This document shows positions 10,703-22,800 of a DNA stretch of 64,000 bases, one piece after another. The stretch covers positions 2,170,001 to 2,234,000 of the forward strand of contig CP084614.1 of the NCBI GenBank assembly GCA_025917655.1. Reading direction: 5' to 3'. The notes beneath the pieces were generated by a model, which was not told where the DNA came from, made no database searches, and saw only the letters and a program-made list of their open reading frames with translations. The position numbers and the translations under genes were made by a program. How positions within the stretch are numbered: position 1 is the stretch's first letter; the number at the start of each line of letters is the position of its first letter. The DNA comes from Chlorella sorokiniana. Taxonomy: Eukaryota > Chlorophyta > Trebouxiophyceae > Chlorellales > Chlorellaceae.

Positions 10703-12914
10703 TCACAAGAATATTGCCTTGAACACAACCAGCAGCAGCATGACCACAATAGCCACCAGCAGCAGCATGATGCACAGCACCATGCCGCTCTGCTTCTGCT
10801 TCCTCTCCGCCTTCTCCAGCTGCCGCACGCCTTCCTCCACCTTCATCACCGTCTGCAGGCAGCTCCAGGGACGGCGGGGGCGCCAGGCATGTCACATGTC
10901 AATTGGTGCTTGCAGCGCATTGCACGCAGCGGCATGGCACTAAGCTGCTCTTCCCTTGCCCGGCAGCAGCTTGGTCCCGTGGTGCAGGCCTTGGCAGGGC
11001 AGGGAGCGGCAGGTACAGGCGCCGCCCGCCCGCCCCCGCCCCACCTGCTCCATGTTGTAGTCTATTCTGTCCAGAATGGTGCCCTGGTCTATGACCAGCA
11101 CGCTCAGGTCCTTCATGATCTGCAGGAGGCGTAAAGCAGAAAAAGACAAGGTGCGGTGTGGGTGGAGGTGGGATGCAAGGGTGGGATGGTGGGGACGGCG
11201 GTGCGGAGCATGCGGGGCAGTCGGGCTTGGCACGGAAGCAGGAGCTTGCTCATGACTGTGTTGGCTGGCCAGGCGGCAGCCGCCACCCTTCCCTCCACGC
11301 TGCCCCCCCACCTGCGCCAGCTCGTTGATGCTGGCCACGATGTTGTGCACCTCCCGGTCCCGCTCATCGATCAGGCTGGTCATGGTGTCCACCTGGAGGG
11401 CCTGGGCACCAGCAGCCGCGCAGGGTGGCAAGCGTGGGTGCACAGCACGGCTGCCCAGCTGTTGCCAAACCGCAAAGCAGCAGCAGCCAGAGGGCAAAGC
11501 CGTGCGGCCACAAGCGGCTTGCAGAGGCAGCACACGAGCACGGCCATGAAGCCGGCAGCTTTGGGCAAAGGCACTGCACGGCCGATGAGCTGTGAAGGAG
11601 CTGAGCAGGTAACGGCAGACCGTGGAGGCAGCCCGTGGCGCTGACGCAGCCACGTCCGCCTGCCCTGCTGCCTCACCTGCACATCTGAGAAGCCCGGGTC
11701 GAAGTCGTCCTCCTGCCGCCCCCGCTGCCCCTCGTCCAGCAGGGTGAAGCTGCTGCCGTTGCCGCCGCCGTCTTTGCTGCGCAGGCGGTTCAGGTATGCC
11801 TTCTGCTGCTTGCGGAACTGCACCGACAGCCGCTGCAGCTCCACCGCCAAGGTGCGCTGCAGCAGGCAAGCCACGGGAGCCGGTTGCGCCATGCACATGG
11901 CAGGCGAGCAGGGGAGCCCGGTCCCAGGTGGAGCTGAAGGTCGGCACCAGGCGGGACGCCAAAACGCCGCCGCTGCAGCAGCCCCACCTGCACGTTGAGC
12001 TTGACCTTTTCATCCGCTTCTCCGGCGCTCGGCTCGTTGCCAAACTGCTGCAGTCGCGCCTCGCATTTGCGGAACATGCGTGTGATCTGCTGCGTCAGCA
12101 CCTCCACCTGTCGGGCACAGCACAGGAGAGCGTGTGGGCAGCGCTGGAGGTGACAGGCCCAGTTGGGCGCCAGCAGCTGCGCACCGTCCCAGTTGCAGCT
12201 TAGCCGACAGCACCATCTGATTGAGAGCCTCTGCATCGTCCCATGCAGCAAAAGGCGCAACGTCCACCTGCAGCTCATCCTCGTTTGTGTCGTCAAAGCG
12301 GCTCAGCGTGGCCTTGCTGTGCATAGCGCGAAGCTCTGCCATCCGCTCCTTGATGCCCAGCATCTCTCTGCACCCGAGGCGGCAAGTAATAGTGATGCCT
12401 GTTGAGATACCGTGCAGGCAGCTGTCACGATGAACAGCTGTCACAACGTGCCCGCAGTGAGGCAGGGCGCAACAAACGCCACGCGCCCAGCCACTCACAG
12501 CCGTATCTGCTCCTTGAACTCTACATACTGCGGCGGCAGTGCCGCTGCCACGCCCGAATGCCCTGCCTCCGCGCTGTCCATGCCTCCCAGGGCTGATGCC
12601 ATCAAGCGCGCAGTTTCTAGGCTGCGGTGTGTGCAGGGCAGACTTTGCGTTACAAGAAGCGGGTGAAGCTGGTTGCTGTTGCTGGCTGGAACACTAGCCC
12701 CTCCCACTGCCCCATCACCTTTCTGTTTGCAAGCCGCCTGGTGGCGTGAGGGGTCTGCTGCTGCCGCGCGCCTGTCGCCGGTACTTCAAGAACAGCTCTG
12801 TGCGGTTGCGGGTGGTGCCCAACGGGCGCCGCTGCCGCTCGTGGACGGTCCTCCGCCCCTCGCATCCACCTCCACCGCGCCGCCATACGAGGGCTTGCCC
12901 CGCACGGCTGCCAT
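10703..12914 (-). CDS. SYP4: Qa-SNARE, syntaxin of plants SYP4 / syntaxin-16 type
   Basis: Membrane-fusion t-SNARE of the trans-Golgi network. Eight phase-consistent exons: 12719-12914, 12499-12621, 12268-12367, 12107-11988, 11856-11677, 11401-11312, 11119-11045 and 10852-10703. Diagnostic parts: TRNRTELFLKYR near the N-terminus (typical of this group), PPQYVEFKEQIR, VEVLTQQITRMF and VQFRKQQKAYLNRL in the N-terminal helical domain. The SNARE helix reads DREVHNIVASINELAQ, then IMKDLSVLVIDQGTI, then LDRIDYNMEQ with the central Gln layer. It is followed by VEEGVRQLEKAE and a C-terminal membrane anchor (IMLLLVAIVVMLLLVVF). The likely start at 12914 opens MAAVRGKPSYGG; joining it to TRNRTEL needs one extra base in the run at 12824-12826 (GSGAPLGTTRNRT). 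Divergent from the CID gene. Confidence 0.88.
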
Positions 12915-13712
12915 GTTGCCCCGTGCGAGCCCAGCCCGCCACCCACACGCGTTGCTGGTCTCCGGCGCGCTTCAAAGAGGCGTTTGACTGTCGCTGCTGC
13001 TGTGTCTCAGTGATATCGCAGATGGGATAATGCCGGGCAAGGCGTGCTCTGGCTTCTGTTGGCTGGGAGGCAGAGAGGAAATGGGAGGTCGACGATCTGC
13101 GCGCAGTAAGGCTCTGACAGCAGTCGGAAGGTTTCGGAGCGTTTTGCAGGAGTGGGTGCAAGGTGCAGATCAACATTGAAAGCAACACCTTGCGCCCCGC
13201 CCATGTGGCGCAGACGGTAGAGCGCGGCGGTGAGGCAGCACATTTGCCATCATCCTGCAGGCTGTTGCGATGGCTACTGTCAAGGCCACCTTTCAACCTC
13301 AGTCAATGGCGCTGAAAGCAAACGGCGTGCACAACGTTTGAGTGCCATGGCTGGGAGGTGCTCAGAGCCAGACGTTGCTCCAAACGGACGTATATCAGAT
13401 CAAGACAATGAGTCGAGAAAACATGCAATCGCCCTCTCTCCACATACACGCTGCGCACCGGCTATTACAGTTTTATTGGGCAGCAAAGCGGCGGCCACAT
13501 TGCCGCTGATTCGCGCCGCAGTGGTCACGCGTGTGACGCGTCGTGGCCAGCAGGCGGGCGACTGAACACGGGCTGCTCATTCCAACTTCACCTCGAGCCT
13601 GTTTCGACTACTCAACGACAATCCTGATCCGCTCAACAGCGCCGACAGGGTTGTCTTGTAGAGACTTAACGGGCGCCGTTCGCGAGCCTGCAGCCCACAG
13701 TCACTTTTCACC
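12915..13712. promoter_or_regulatory. Divergent promoter region, SYP4-like (-) and CID gene (+)
   Basis: About 0.8 kb between two divergently transcribed genes. It should carry both 5' leaders and promoters. No specific box could be assigned and no coding frame is supported. Confidence 0.4.
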
Positions 13713-15258
13713 ATGTCGGTGAAATGGGAGAAGGAAGCAGAATGGCGGCAGCTTCTGCAACGGGCAGCAAAGAAAGCCACCCGCGATTCTGTGGACACTC
13801 TTGCCGATATGGCTGTGCGCGACGATAAAGTGGTGGGCGAATTATGCTGAGCTCGCCGCCCCGACCTGCAGAGCCGCCGCTCGGCTCTTCACTTGCCGCC
13901 TTCCTTACCGCCTGGCCGCAGGCGTACAAAGCCGTGTGCGCGCTGATTGTGCACGAGATGAAGCATCTCAAGCCCGTTTACCGCTTGAAGCTGTTTTACG
14001 TCATGTCGGCAGTGCTCAGGGCCTCAAAAACGCGGCGGGCGACCGCGACAAATATGGTAGGCAGCCTGAACTGGGCTTCCGCTCTGCACTCGTTCCATCA
14101 CCAAGCGCAGCATTCGCCCTTCTTTTCTGCCTGCCAAACCCAGCCACCACCCCCTTGCATTCCCCGGTGCTGCAGCCGCGCGCTTCGAGCCGCTCCTGGG
14201 CACCGTGGCGGAGCTGCTGGAGCCGCTGCCAGCCGACCAGCTGCCCTCTGTGCTCAAGGTGCTGGACCTTTGGTGGTGCGACGACATCTTCAACCCAGCT
14301 ACCATCGCCGGCCTGCAGAAGCGGTTCAAGGCGCTGGTCGCGGCCAGCGCCGGCGGCGCCAGCAGCGCTGGCGGCAGCGCGGCCGCGGCGGGCGGGGCGG
14401 CAGGCCCCGCGGCCCAGCAGCCACCGCAGGAGCAGCAGCAGCAGCCGCGCTTCCAGATGCAGTACCAGCAGCCGCAGCAGCAGCTGCAGCAGTACCAGTA
14501 TCCGGCTCAGCAGCAGCAGCAGCTCAGCCCCGCCGTTGCGCTGTCATCCATGTCACCGGGCAGCCTCTCAGCAGGCCTGTCTCGCGACGGCCCTACCAGC
14601 GCTGCCGTCAGCCTGGGCACGGCGCCACCAGCCCCGCCCGGCCCCCTCAGCAGCCAGCCGCGCGCCGGGCGCGGGAGGCGAGGTGTTCAGCGGCTGGGCA
14701 GGCGCATCGGCGGCGGCGGCGCCGCTGCATGCGGTGGGCAGCAGCAGCCGGCTCCTGGAGCAGCAGCACCAGCAGCAGGTGCCAGCAGTGCAGGCCACGG
14801 TGCAAGGGCAGGCGCCGCAGAGCCAGCAGGGGGCGTATGATCCATTCAACCCAGACCCGACCGCTTACTTGGCGGCAGCTGCGGCAGCACGGCTGCCACC
14901 GCCGCCGGTGGGGCAGGTGCCGCCGCCACCGCCGCCGCCAGCACAGCAGGTGCCGCCGCCACCGCCGCCGCCAGCGCAGCAGGTGCCGCCGCCATTGATG
15001 CCTGCAGCGGGGCAGGCGCCCGGCGTGCCGCCACTGCCGCCTCCTGCAGCACCTGTCGCCCCTGTACCCGCTGCAAATGGAGCGCCGCCGCTGCCGCAGC
15101 AGCTGCCCAGCGCGGCGGCGGCGGCAGCAGGCGCGCAGACGCCCGCAAGCGCAAGTCGCGGTGGGCCGACTCGTGATGCGCTCAACTTGGTGCAGGCCGT
15201 GTTTTTGACTGACGCCACTGCTCACAGGACTTCCGGGTTGGTCTGCTTCCATCCCTGA
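13713..15258 (+). CDS. CID (RNA polymerase II CTD-interacting domain) protein, SCAF/RPRD-like
   Basis: Likely binds the phosphorylated C-terminal repeat of RNA polymerase II and couples transcription to RNA processing. Exons: 13713-13829 (MSVKWEKEAEW, 39 codons), 13922-14056 and 14176-15258. The CID helices read VCALIVHEMKHL, YRLKLFYVMSAVLRASK, RFEPLLGTVAELLEPL and VLKVLDLWWCDDIFN. After the CID comes a long Q/A/P-rich region with polyQ, two near-identical 33-nt repeats encoding PPPPPPPAQQV, and VPPLPPPAAPV. No RRM is visible, unlike SCAF4/8. The frame breaks at the A5 run 14026-14030 (one more A gives SKNAAGDRDKY) and again near 14670-14690. The downstream end of the protein is less certain than the CID. 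Confidence 0.7.
14917..14990 (+). repeat. Two tandem 33-nt coding repeats (polyproline/AQQV)
   Basis: Near-identical consecutive repeats in the low-complexity tail of the CID gene, encoding a proline run followed by AQQV. Confidence 0.75.
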
Positions 15259-15702
15259 CGCCATCGATCTGCAATGCACTCCTGTGGCCATTGACTCGCT
15301 CCAGGTCACCATCTCGGGCCAAAGATCACCTTCTTAGAAGCGTTCACAAGCAGCAGTTGTTGCGGAGGAGGTCAAAACCGCAACAAAGGCGAGTCTCTAC
15401 CGCAACGTGCAGGGCGGATCACAGCAAAAGGCGGGGCAGCGCACGGTTCGGCGCTGCGGGTGGCGGGGGCTGAAGAGCAGTGAAGGAGCAGTGCTGGGGT
15501 GGTGCCGCGCGCGCAGGCCTCTCAGCTGGAACAAAAAGAGCAGGCGGTGTACAGCGGTGCAGGAAGGAGCGGGGGCCAAGCAGGCGCGCGAAGCAAGTCA
15601 AACAACCGCGCAATCGTACAGAGCAGTCACAAGGGGGCGGCGAGGGCTCACAAAGGGCGGCACGGGCGCAAGGGTCGGGGCCAGGGCCGCCGTCAGCCGC
15701 GC
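15259..15702. other. Convergent spacer
   Basis: Between the CID gene (+) and the low-complexity tail region of the triphosphatase locus (-). Nothing recognisable is seen. Confidence 0.35.
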
Positions 15703-16036
15703 TCACATCATGGCGCAGGTGCCCTGCCCTTTCGGCAGCGGCACGCGGGCGCCCTGCGCGCCCACGGGGGGCCCTGCTGCTGCTGCTGCGCCGCCAGGCC
15801 CGTTGCCGCCGGCATGGCGATGCCCCGCGCAGCAGCGCCGCCGCCGCCGCGTCCTCCACCACGCGCGGCAGGGGCCCAGGCACGGATGGGCTGTCGCCGC
15901 CGCTGGCCCGCGCCAGCGCCGCCAGGTGCTCCTCCACATCCGCCTCTGACAGCTCTCCCGACTGTCCTGCCGGAACAGGTCAGCCAGCGCCTGCGGGCCG
16001 CGCACGTTGCTGGCCCGGGGGCGGTGCCCAGCCTGC

Positions 16037-16067
<31 letters not shown>

Positions 16068-16870
16068 AGGTGTGGGGTCAGCAGCCAGCCGGCGCAGCCA
16101 GGGTGTTGCGGACCCGGGGCAGCATGCCGAGGCCTGGCGGGCCGCAGAGGGGCAAGCGGTGTGAAGGCCACGCTCAGCTGGCAGCTGGGCCTACGGCCTG
16201 CGCCCCTCCCTGCCGCTCCCGCACATGAAGCCGATACCACCACCGGCCCCCATGCCCACCTCAAGTGGTGCAGCGCCTCGCGCATGCCAAACCCCAGAGA
16301 AGGGTTGTCGCTGTCCAGGCTGACAGAGCGTGGGAAGCCCTGCCGCTGCCCCGTGCTGCCCAGCACGGAAAGGGCGGCGCTGCTGGCGGGGGTGGCCGGG
16401 GTCCCGGGCTGCCCCAGCAGCGACGTCCCGTCCAGCAGAGCACTGTGCTGCTGCTGGTGCGGGAAGGTGCACTGCGGCAAATGCTGCGCCTGCGGCTGGG
16501 TGCCTGGCGGCGCCGCCGCCGCGCGCAGCGCAGGCAGCGGGATGCCGCCACGCCGCGACGGTGAGCTGCCCAGCTTGGGCGGGCTGCCCGCCTTCAGCTC
16601 TGCCACGCCGCCACACCGCTGGGCGGCTGCCACACAGACCGAGGCGTCTGCCGGCTCAGGCACAGCATCTGCTGGCTCAAGCCCCTGCTGCTGCTGCCGC
16701 GTCGCTGCCTGCTGCCCCTCCTGCAGCGCGTCAGCCGGGGCTGGCAGCCCACCGCCTGCGCCGCCCACATCGCCGCCAGCTGCGCAGAGCCCAGGGCTGA
16801 GATCGGGCGCCGGCGTTGGGGGTTCCGTTGTTTTGCAGGAAGTCTTCAGAGAGGGCCCTGCAGGGTGGCG
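15703..16870 (-). CDS. Low-complexity Ser/Pro/Ala-rich C-terminal region, unassigned
   Basis: Minus-strand coding-like sequence downstream of the RNA-triphosphatase exons. It has good amino-acid composition and ends at a stop at 15703-15705 (GTCAMM). Readable pieces include ELKAGSPPKLGSSPSRRGG, TSLLGQPGTPATPASSAAL, RSVSLDSDNPSLGFGMREA and EADVEEHLAALARASGGD. Frames change several times, probably through small indels plus introns. It may be the end of the triphosphatase gene or a separate gene. No domain was recognised; the S-P and R-S sites suggest a disordered, phosphorylatable tail (inference). Confidence 0.35.
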
Positions 16871-17068
16871 GAGCGCACAAAGTGGAGCAACGCGCAGCTG
16901 AGCGTGTGAGGAAAGCGCGCCGGCAGGGAGGAAGCGGCACAGCCAGGACGCAGGTGTCTAGTGTGGCAACAGGCTGAGACAGCAGCCGAGACAGCAGCCG
17001 AGGCAGCAGCGTTAGCCAAGGCAAGGGCGAGGGCTGTGGGCGGCTGCGTGCACCAAGCTGCGGCTCAC

Positions 17069-19472
17069 CTCGCCAGGCCCAGGCTGGTGGCACGCCGCAT
17101 GCTGCCGCTGCCGGCCCGCCCCTCGAGGTGGGCCGCCGCCCGCGCAAAGTCGCTCATGCTGGAGGCACCGGTGCGCTGGCCGCTCTCCGGGCTGGCGCCG
17201 CCGGGATCCGACGTGCCGCAGCTGGCGGCTGGATGGGGTTGGGACCCGGGCTGCTCGCTGCCGCTGCCGCTGCCGGCGAGTGCCTGCGCCAGGGCGCCGC
17301 CGCGGGACGGCTTGCGCTGCAGCAGCCGCCGGCTCGCCGCAAAGTCGCTGCCTGCCAGGGAAGCCACGGCCTCGTCGCCAGCACCGTCCTCCTGCGGCGC
17401 CTCGCCACCGCCGGCTGCTGCCTCGACAGCAACGCTGCCGCCGTGCCGGCTCGCATTGCGGCTGCTGCAGGCGCTGCCGGGCGGCTGCCGGGGCGGCTGG
17501 TGCAGGCCGCCGGCGAGGCGCTCGGTGGCAAGGCGTCGCCGCCGCCGCTGCCGCTGCGCACCGACAGGGTGAGGCGTTGCTGCGAAGAGCGTCGCACCAT
17601 GTCAGCGGCATCCTCAAAGTGATGGTCCTCCTCTTCCCCTGGCGCCAGCTGCGCACGCGCCAGCCCGGCATGCGGCGGCATGCTTGCAGCCGGCGAGCCC
17701 CCTGCCGCCGCCGAGCCCCCGTCACGCTGGGCACGAGCTGTGCGGCTGCAACCGCGGCCGCGGCGGCGCCGTGCTGCAGCAGCAACTCCGCTTCGGCAGC
17801 CAGCCCGTCCACCCGCTCTGGCGGCGGCGGCGCGCCAAGCGGCGGCGCGTCCTTTGGCGGCGAGGTTGCGGGGCTGGCGGTACGGCTGGCGGTGCAGCTG
17901 GCGGTGCCGCCACCGTACCGCGCATACAGCTCCCGAATAAACTTTTCGTGCTTCACTCCTGGCGGCCGCGACGCGGCAAAGCTCTCAAGAGCTTGGTCCA
18001 CGGTGAGGCCGCAGGCCTGGCAGAGGAACGAGCACACGACAAAGCCTGTGCGGTTGAAGCCTGCGGGGGGATGGGCGGGGACGACAAGGTTCAGGGGTTG
18101 GCCAGCTCCATAGCTTATGCACAAACACCTCTGCCGCACACGCAGCACAGGCGCCGAGGGGGCCGTGCCGTGCCGCCAGGCGAGCGAGGGGGCAGCGCCT
18201 GCTGGCGACCGGCAGGCGCCGCCGCGCGCCGCCGCCTCACCGTAGGCGCAGTGGATGGCGATGTACTGGTCCGGGTGGTCGTTCCAGAAGCTGGTCGCGA
18301 TGCGCTGCACCTCGTTGATGGCCTCCCGTGACGGCAGCACCTTGGCCACGAGCTGCATGGGTGGGGGGTTAGGGGGGGGAGTGCGTGTGAGTTTGTGGTG
18401 GTGGTGGTGGTCGCGGTATTGGCTGGTGGGAGCGGGGGCAACAGCTGGGTGCTGAACGCTGCAGCAGCGCCCCTCTGACCGCCCACGCTGATGCTGTTCA
18501 AGCCAGGCATTGCTGGTGCACTGCGCCATTGCAGCGCTGGTGTCAGCGGCGGCGGCGATGATGCAGCGGGGATTTGGGAGCAGGGTGCAGTCGCCAAACG
18601 GTGCGCTCGTGCAGCACCCACCTGCACATGCTCGTACTCGAGGCAGTCGGGCATGTCGTCAGAGTACCTGCAGGCGCAACATTCCCAGGGGGCTCAGGGA
18701 AAGGGCGGCCTGCCGACAGGGCAAGCCATCAGTGCAGGCTGCCAGCACCAGCCCTGCCACAGCAGCGTGTGGCAGGCCCGGCCACAACTCCCCGCCGGAC
18801 CAGCAGGCAGCGATTGAGGCATCCAAGCCCCCAGGCGCTGTCACAGCTTTGTGTTGAAAGGCCCTAATCCCTCGACGCTCCCTCGACGCGCGGCTCACAG
18901 GCAGTCGTGGTTGGCGAGGTCGATGATCAGCCCGACCTGGCGCCCCTCCGCCGCCTGCGCCTCGAGAAGCACGGGCACCGTCAGCGCGTGCCGCGGCGCC
19001 TCCGCCAGGCTCCAGTTCTCCAGGATCTCGTTGCTCATGGGGGTCTTGCAGGGGACAAACCGGGTGGGCCACACGGGGCTGCCCATAGCCTGGTAGTCGG
19101 CCTGCGGCGGCGGCACGCACGAGAGGGTGGTGGGGCAGGAGGGGGCGGGGGGGACCCGGACGAGCATCCAAGGCATGCAGCTGCTGTCAGCCCTACATTG
19201 CTACCGACAGGTCAGTTTACAAACTGCACATGTCCTGCAGGATTACGCAGCTGCCTGCAGCGCAGCAGCAGGATACCAGAACGGGAGCGGGCAGGTTGCT
19301 GGCAGCCGCCGAATGCCCCGCCGCTGCCGCTGCCGGCACCCACCCATTTCTGCAGCTTGTTGAGTACCGAGGGCGCGGGGTTCTCCTCCTCCGTGGACTC
19401 CTGAGATGTTGGCTCCGCTTCCCGGCCTGGGTTGAAGCCCACGAGCGAACGTGGCGGCTCTGGTGGCGACAT
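17069..19472 (-). CDS. mRNA-capping-type RNA 5'-triphosphatase (cysteine phosphatase fold)
   Basis: N-terminal half of a plant/animal-type capping enzyme, which removes the gamma phosphate from nascent RNA. Exons: 19344-19472 (starts MSPPEPPRSL, 43 codons), 18899-19101, 18622-18667, 18241-18352 and 17069-18060. Family landmarks in order: PVWPTRFVPCKTPMS, VGLIIDLANHD, LEYEHVQ, the P-loop HCAYGFNRTG (C-x5-R with catalytic Cys and Arg, split by the last intron), FVVCSFLCQACG and FAASRPPGVKHEKFIRELY. After this the last exon is disordered and rich in Ala, Ser and Pro. I do not find a guanylyltransferase KxDG motif in the window, so this looks like a stand-alone triphosphatase or one with an unusual tail. 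Several frame changes occur in the tail. Divergent from the reductase gene at 19885. Confidence 0.75.
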
Positions 19473-19884
19473 TGGTGGCGTTGCACTGCGAGCAACAGCT
19501 GCGTTACGTGCTCCGCAGCATCAAGCGATTCTCGGCGTTCATTGGAGGACGGCTTGGCCGGAAAGAGGCAGCAGGGCGACCAAAGCTGGGGAGGTTCGAC
19601 TGCCTACTGTTGCCTTTCAATTGCAGCGGGTTGGTGTGTATTCTCTTGCTGTTTGGGTTCCGTCTGCGATGCTCCTGGCACTGCATACACGTGCCTCCCG
19701 TTTTCTTACGTTCCAAACCTTTCTAATGCCCGTTCCCCGACGTTTGATATCGAGCTGCTCCTGTGTTAGGCTGTCTGCCCCAATCTTCATTAGTATTAGC
19801 CGGTCGGGAGGCCCCAACAGCACCACGACACTTTGATCATTCTCTTCTGTTTGGTGCTGTCTGGTATTTCCCCTATTCCTGATA
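19473..19884. promoter_or_regulatory. Short divergent promoter, triphosphatase (-) and reductase (+)
   Basis: 412 bp between two divergent start codons. It must hold both promoters and leaders. It is less GC-rich than the neighbouring exons. No defined box was recognised. Confidence 0.45.
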
Positions 19885-22800
19885 ATGAGGGTTCCAGAGC
19901 TGTCTGAACTGAAGGAAAACAAGGCCCTGCTGGGCGCAGCAGCAGTCACTGCCGCTGTGGGTGGCGGCCTACTGCTGCGGCGCGCATTGAGGTGAGCAGT
20001 GCTGCAGTCCGATCTTCCAAGCGTGCATACTTCGCTGCAGACCACTAATGGTTGCCCTGTTTGCTAAACCTCGCCTGAACCGACCCCCTCCCGCAGGCAA
20101 ACCAAGCCCCTTCAGGGCCCTTTCAAGCCTGACACACTGCCCGAGGGCGCGTACGATGTGATCATCGTGGGAGCGGGTATGCCGACGGGCTCTGCCGCCG
20201 CTGCTCCCGCCCGCTTGCCGCCTGCCGGCTGTCAAAGTTCTGCTGTTTTGGCGCATGCCAGATGCGTTCCTCCATCTCTAAGCTGCAGCCACTGTAGCAT
20301 CAAAAGCTGCATTGCAACCTGCTCATCTGGCACGCCTGCACAGCAGCTTGGCACTCCGTCGCAGCCGCAACCGCCGCTCTGGCCGCTCCTCTTCCGCTGC
20401 CGCAGGCCCCTCTGGCTCCGTGTGCGGCTACTACCTGGCCCAGGGCGGCGCCAAGGTGGCGCTGCTGGACAAGGAGCATTTCCCGCGGGACAAGATCTGC
20501 GGCGATGCCGTCTGCACCCGGCCATCCACATCCTCGAGGTGCGCCGCCGCGGCAGGCCGCCCGCCTCGACGTGGCTGCGTCCGCCCCTGCTGTCGTTGGC
20601 ACGGCTGGCGCCTGCCTGGGCTTGCAGGGTGTTGAGTCTTGACCCCACTGCCGTCTCCATCAGCTGGCATGCACACAACCTACCCCCAAGCCCCTGGCAA
20701 TCTGATGTCCCCACCTTGCACCCCACCTGTGGTAGGACATGGGCGTGATTGAGGAGCTGAAGGCCGCAGACGAGGTCAAGTTCGCCGACAACGGCGGCTT
20801 CATCTCCCCCTCTGGCCTCTCATACATTGGTGCGCCGCCGCCGCAGGGGGCTCGCGCCGCGCAGCAGCGCCCTGCAGCATTCACACGTGCTGGCATGCCG
20901 CGCACCCTTCCCATCAGCGGCCCCATCTGCCAGCCGCCTTTTGGTACCGTGCCCTCACAACTTCCCCGCCCTTTCCCCGGGCAGGCAACTCGCAGCACAA
21001 GCTGGGCACGGCGGCGGCATGTGCTGTGCGCCGCATCGATCTGGACGCACGCGTGGCGAAGGCCGCCAAGCGCGCGGGCGCCGAGCTGATGGAGGGCTTC
21101 GAGGTCGGCACCGACGTGTCGCTCAGCAAGGAGCAGGGCCTGTGGACAGTCAAGTCCACCGACGTGAGCGGCGGCACATGCCTGTGTGTGTGCGTGCGTG
21201 CGTGTGGGTGGTACTGGTGGAGGCGGTGAGGCCGTGAAGGCATCCAGCCAGCCTCAGCAACTTCTGCTGACCTCCGGGCCCACCCCGTGGCCACGGTTCC
21301 TGCTGCCTTTTCCCCCCACATCCTTTCCCAACGACCCCCTGCCCCCAACAACAACGACCACGCGCAGGGCAAGGTCGTGCGCGGCCGCGTGCTGGTCTGC
21401 GCCGACGGCTCCACCTCGCGCCTCGCCACCCAGCTGGGCTACTGCGTGGCGCCCCCAGGGCGTCTCCTCCCGCGCCTACATCGAGGGCGGCACCCACAAC
21501 GCCGACTTCGACGGCCTCGTCTTCTACCCGCGCTGGTCGCTGCCGGGGTGAGGCACGCGGCTCCTGCTGCGCTGGCCTGCTGCTGGCAAGCGCTGCTCCG
21601 CAGCGGCACCTCGTGCAAGCCCGCACACCACGTGTCCCCGCGTGTGCCACACGCACACACCCCGCATACGCTGGCCCCGCGCCCCCCGCCCCTGCAGCTA
21701 CGCCGCCATCTTCAAGCACGCCAAGGACGAGCTGGGCTTCTGCTACTACCTCATCCCCTGCGGCAAGAAGGAGGGCCAGATGGGCTCCTGCACGGTGCGC
21801 CGCTGGCCTCCGCTTCAGCAGGGGCCGCCCGAGCGACAGCAGCGGCTGCGCCACGGTGCCCGAAACGGGACAATGTGTGCATGCACGGGCGGCCCCTACA
21901 CAACCGCAACCACTGCCTGCCTGCCGTACCTTGCCTGCCCACGACTTCCGCCCTTTCCTTCACTCCCACATGCTGATCCCTCCTGAGCCCCCCACGCCCA
22001 CACACGCACACACACACATGCACGCATTCTCGCCCCCACCCCTTCCCTCGCCCGTCCACGTGTCTTGGGAGCAGGCCGACGACCTGAAGCGGCTGCACGA
22101 GAACGCGATCAAGCACGACCCCTTCATTTCGCGCGCCATGGGCCCCAACCCCAAGTGCGAGCGCATGCGCGCCCGGCTCGCTGCGCGTGGGCGGCCAGGG
22201 CCTGCGCACCACCTACGACGACCACCTCATCATTGTGGGCGACGCCGCCGGCTTCATCGACCCGCTGACGGGTGGGTGCGGGGGATGAAATGTGATGGGT
22301 CCAGGGCGGGCGGGGGAAGGCAACGGAGGGGGCTGGGGTTGCGCATGCTGAAGAACAGAGCTTGCAGGGTTTCTTCCCACCGCATGCGAAGCAAGCAGTC
22401 ACCCCCCGCCCACACTCCCATGCGCGACGCCCCCATCCCCCATCCCCCTCAGGCGAGGGCATTCACACCGCCATGATGGGCGGCAAGGCGGCGGCGGAGG
22501 TGCTGCTGGAGTGCCGCGACGCCGGCGACTTCTCGGCCAGGTCCACCCGCCTGTACCAGCGCCGCTGGATGGAGCTCTTCGGCCACGACTTCAAGCTGGT
22601 GAGCGCTGCGCCGTGGGGCGCTCCCTCTCTGGCGCTGCTGCATGCTGCTCTTGAATGCGAGGGGCAGGATCGCAGTCCTTTGTAAGGCAAAGCAGCGTTG
22701 CCCACCTACCCTGCCTCCGCATAGAGGCCCTCAGGCTGCTGAGCCTTCTGGCCCTGCGACCTGAATGTCTCCCTTTCCGCCCGCCCAACCATCGCGTCGG

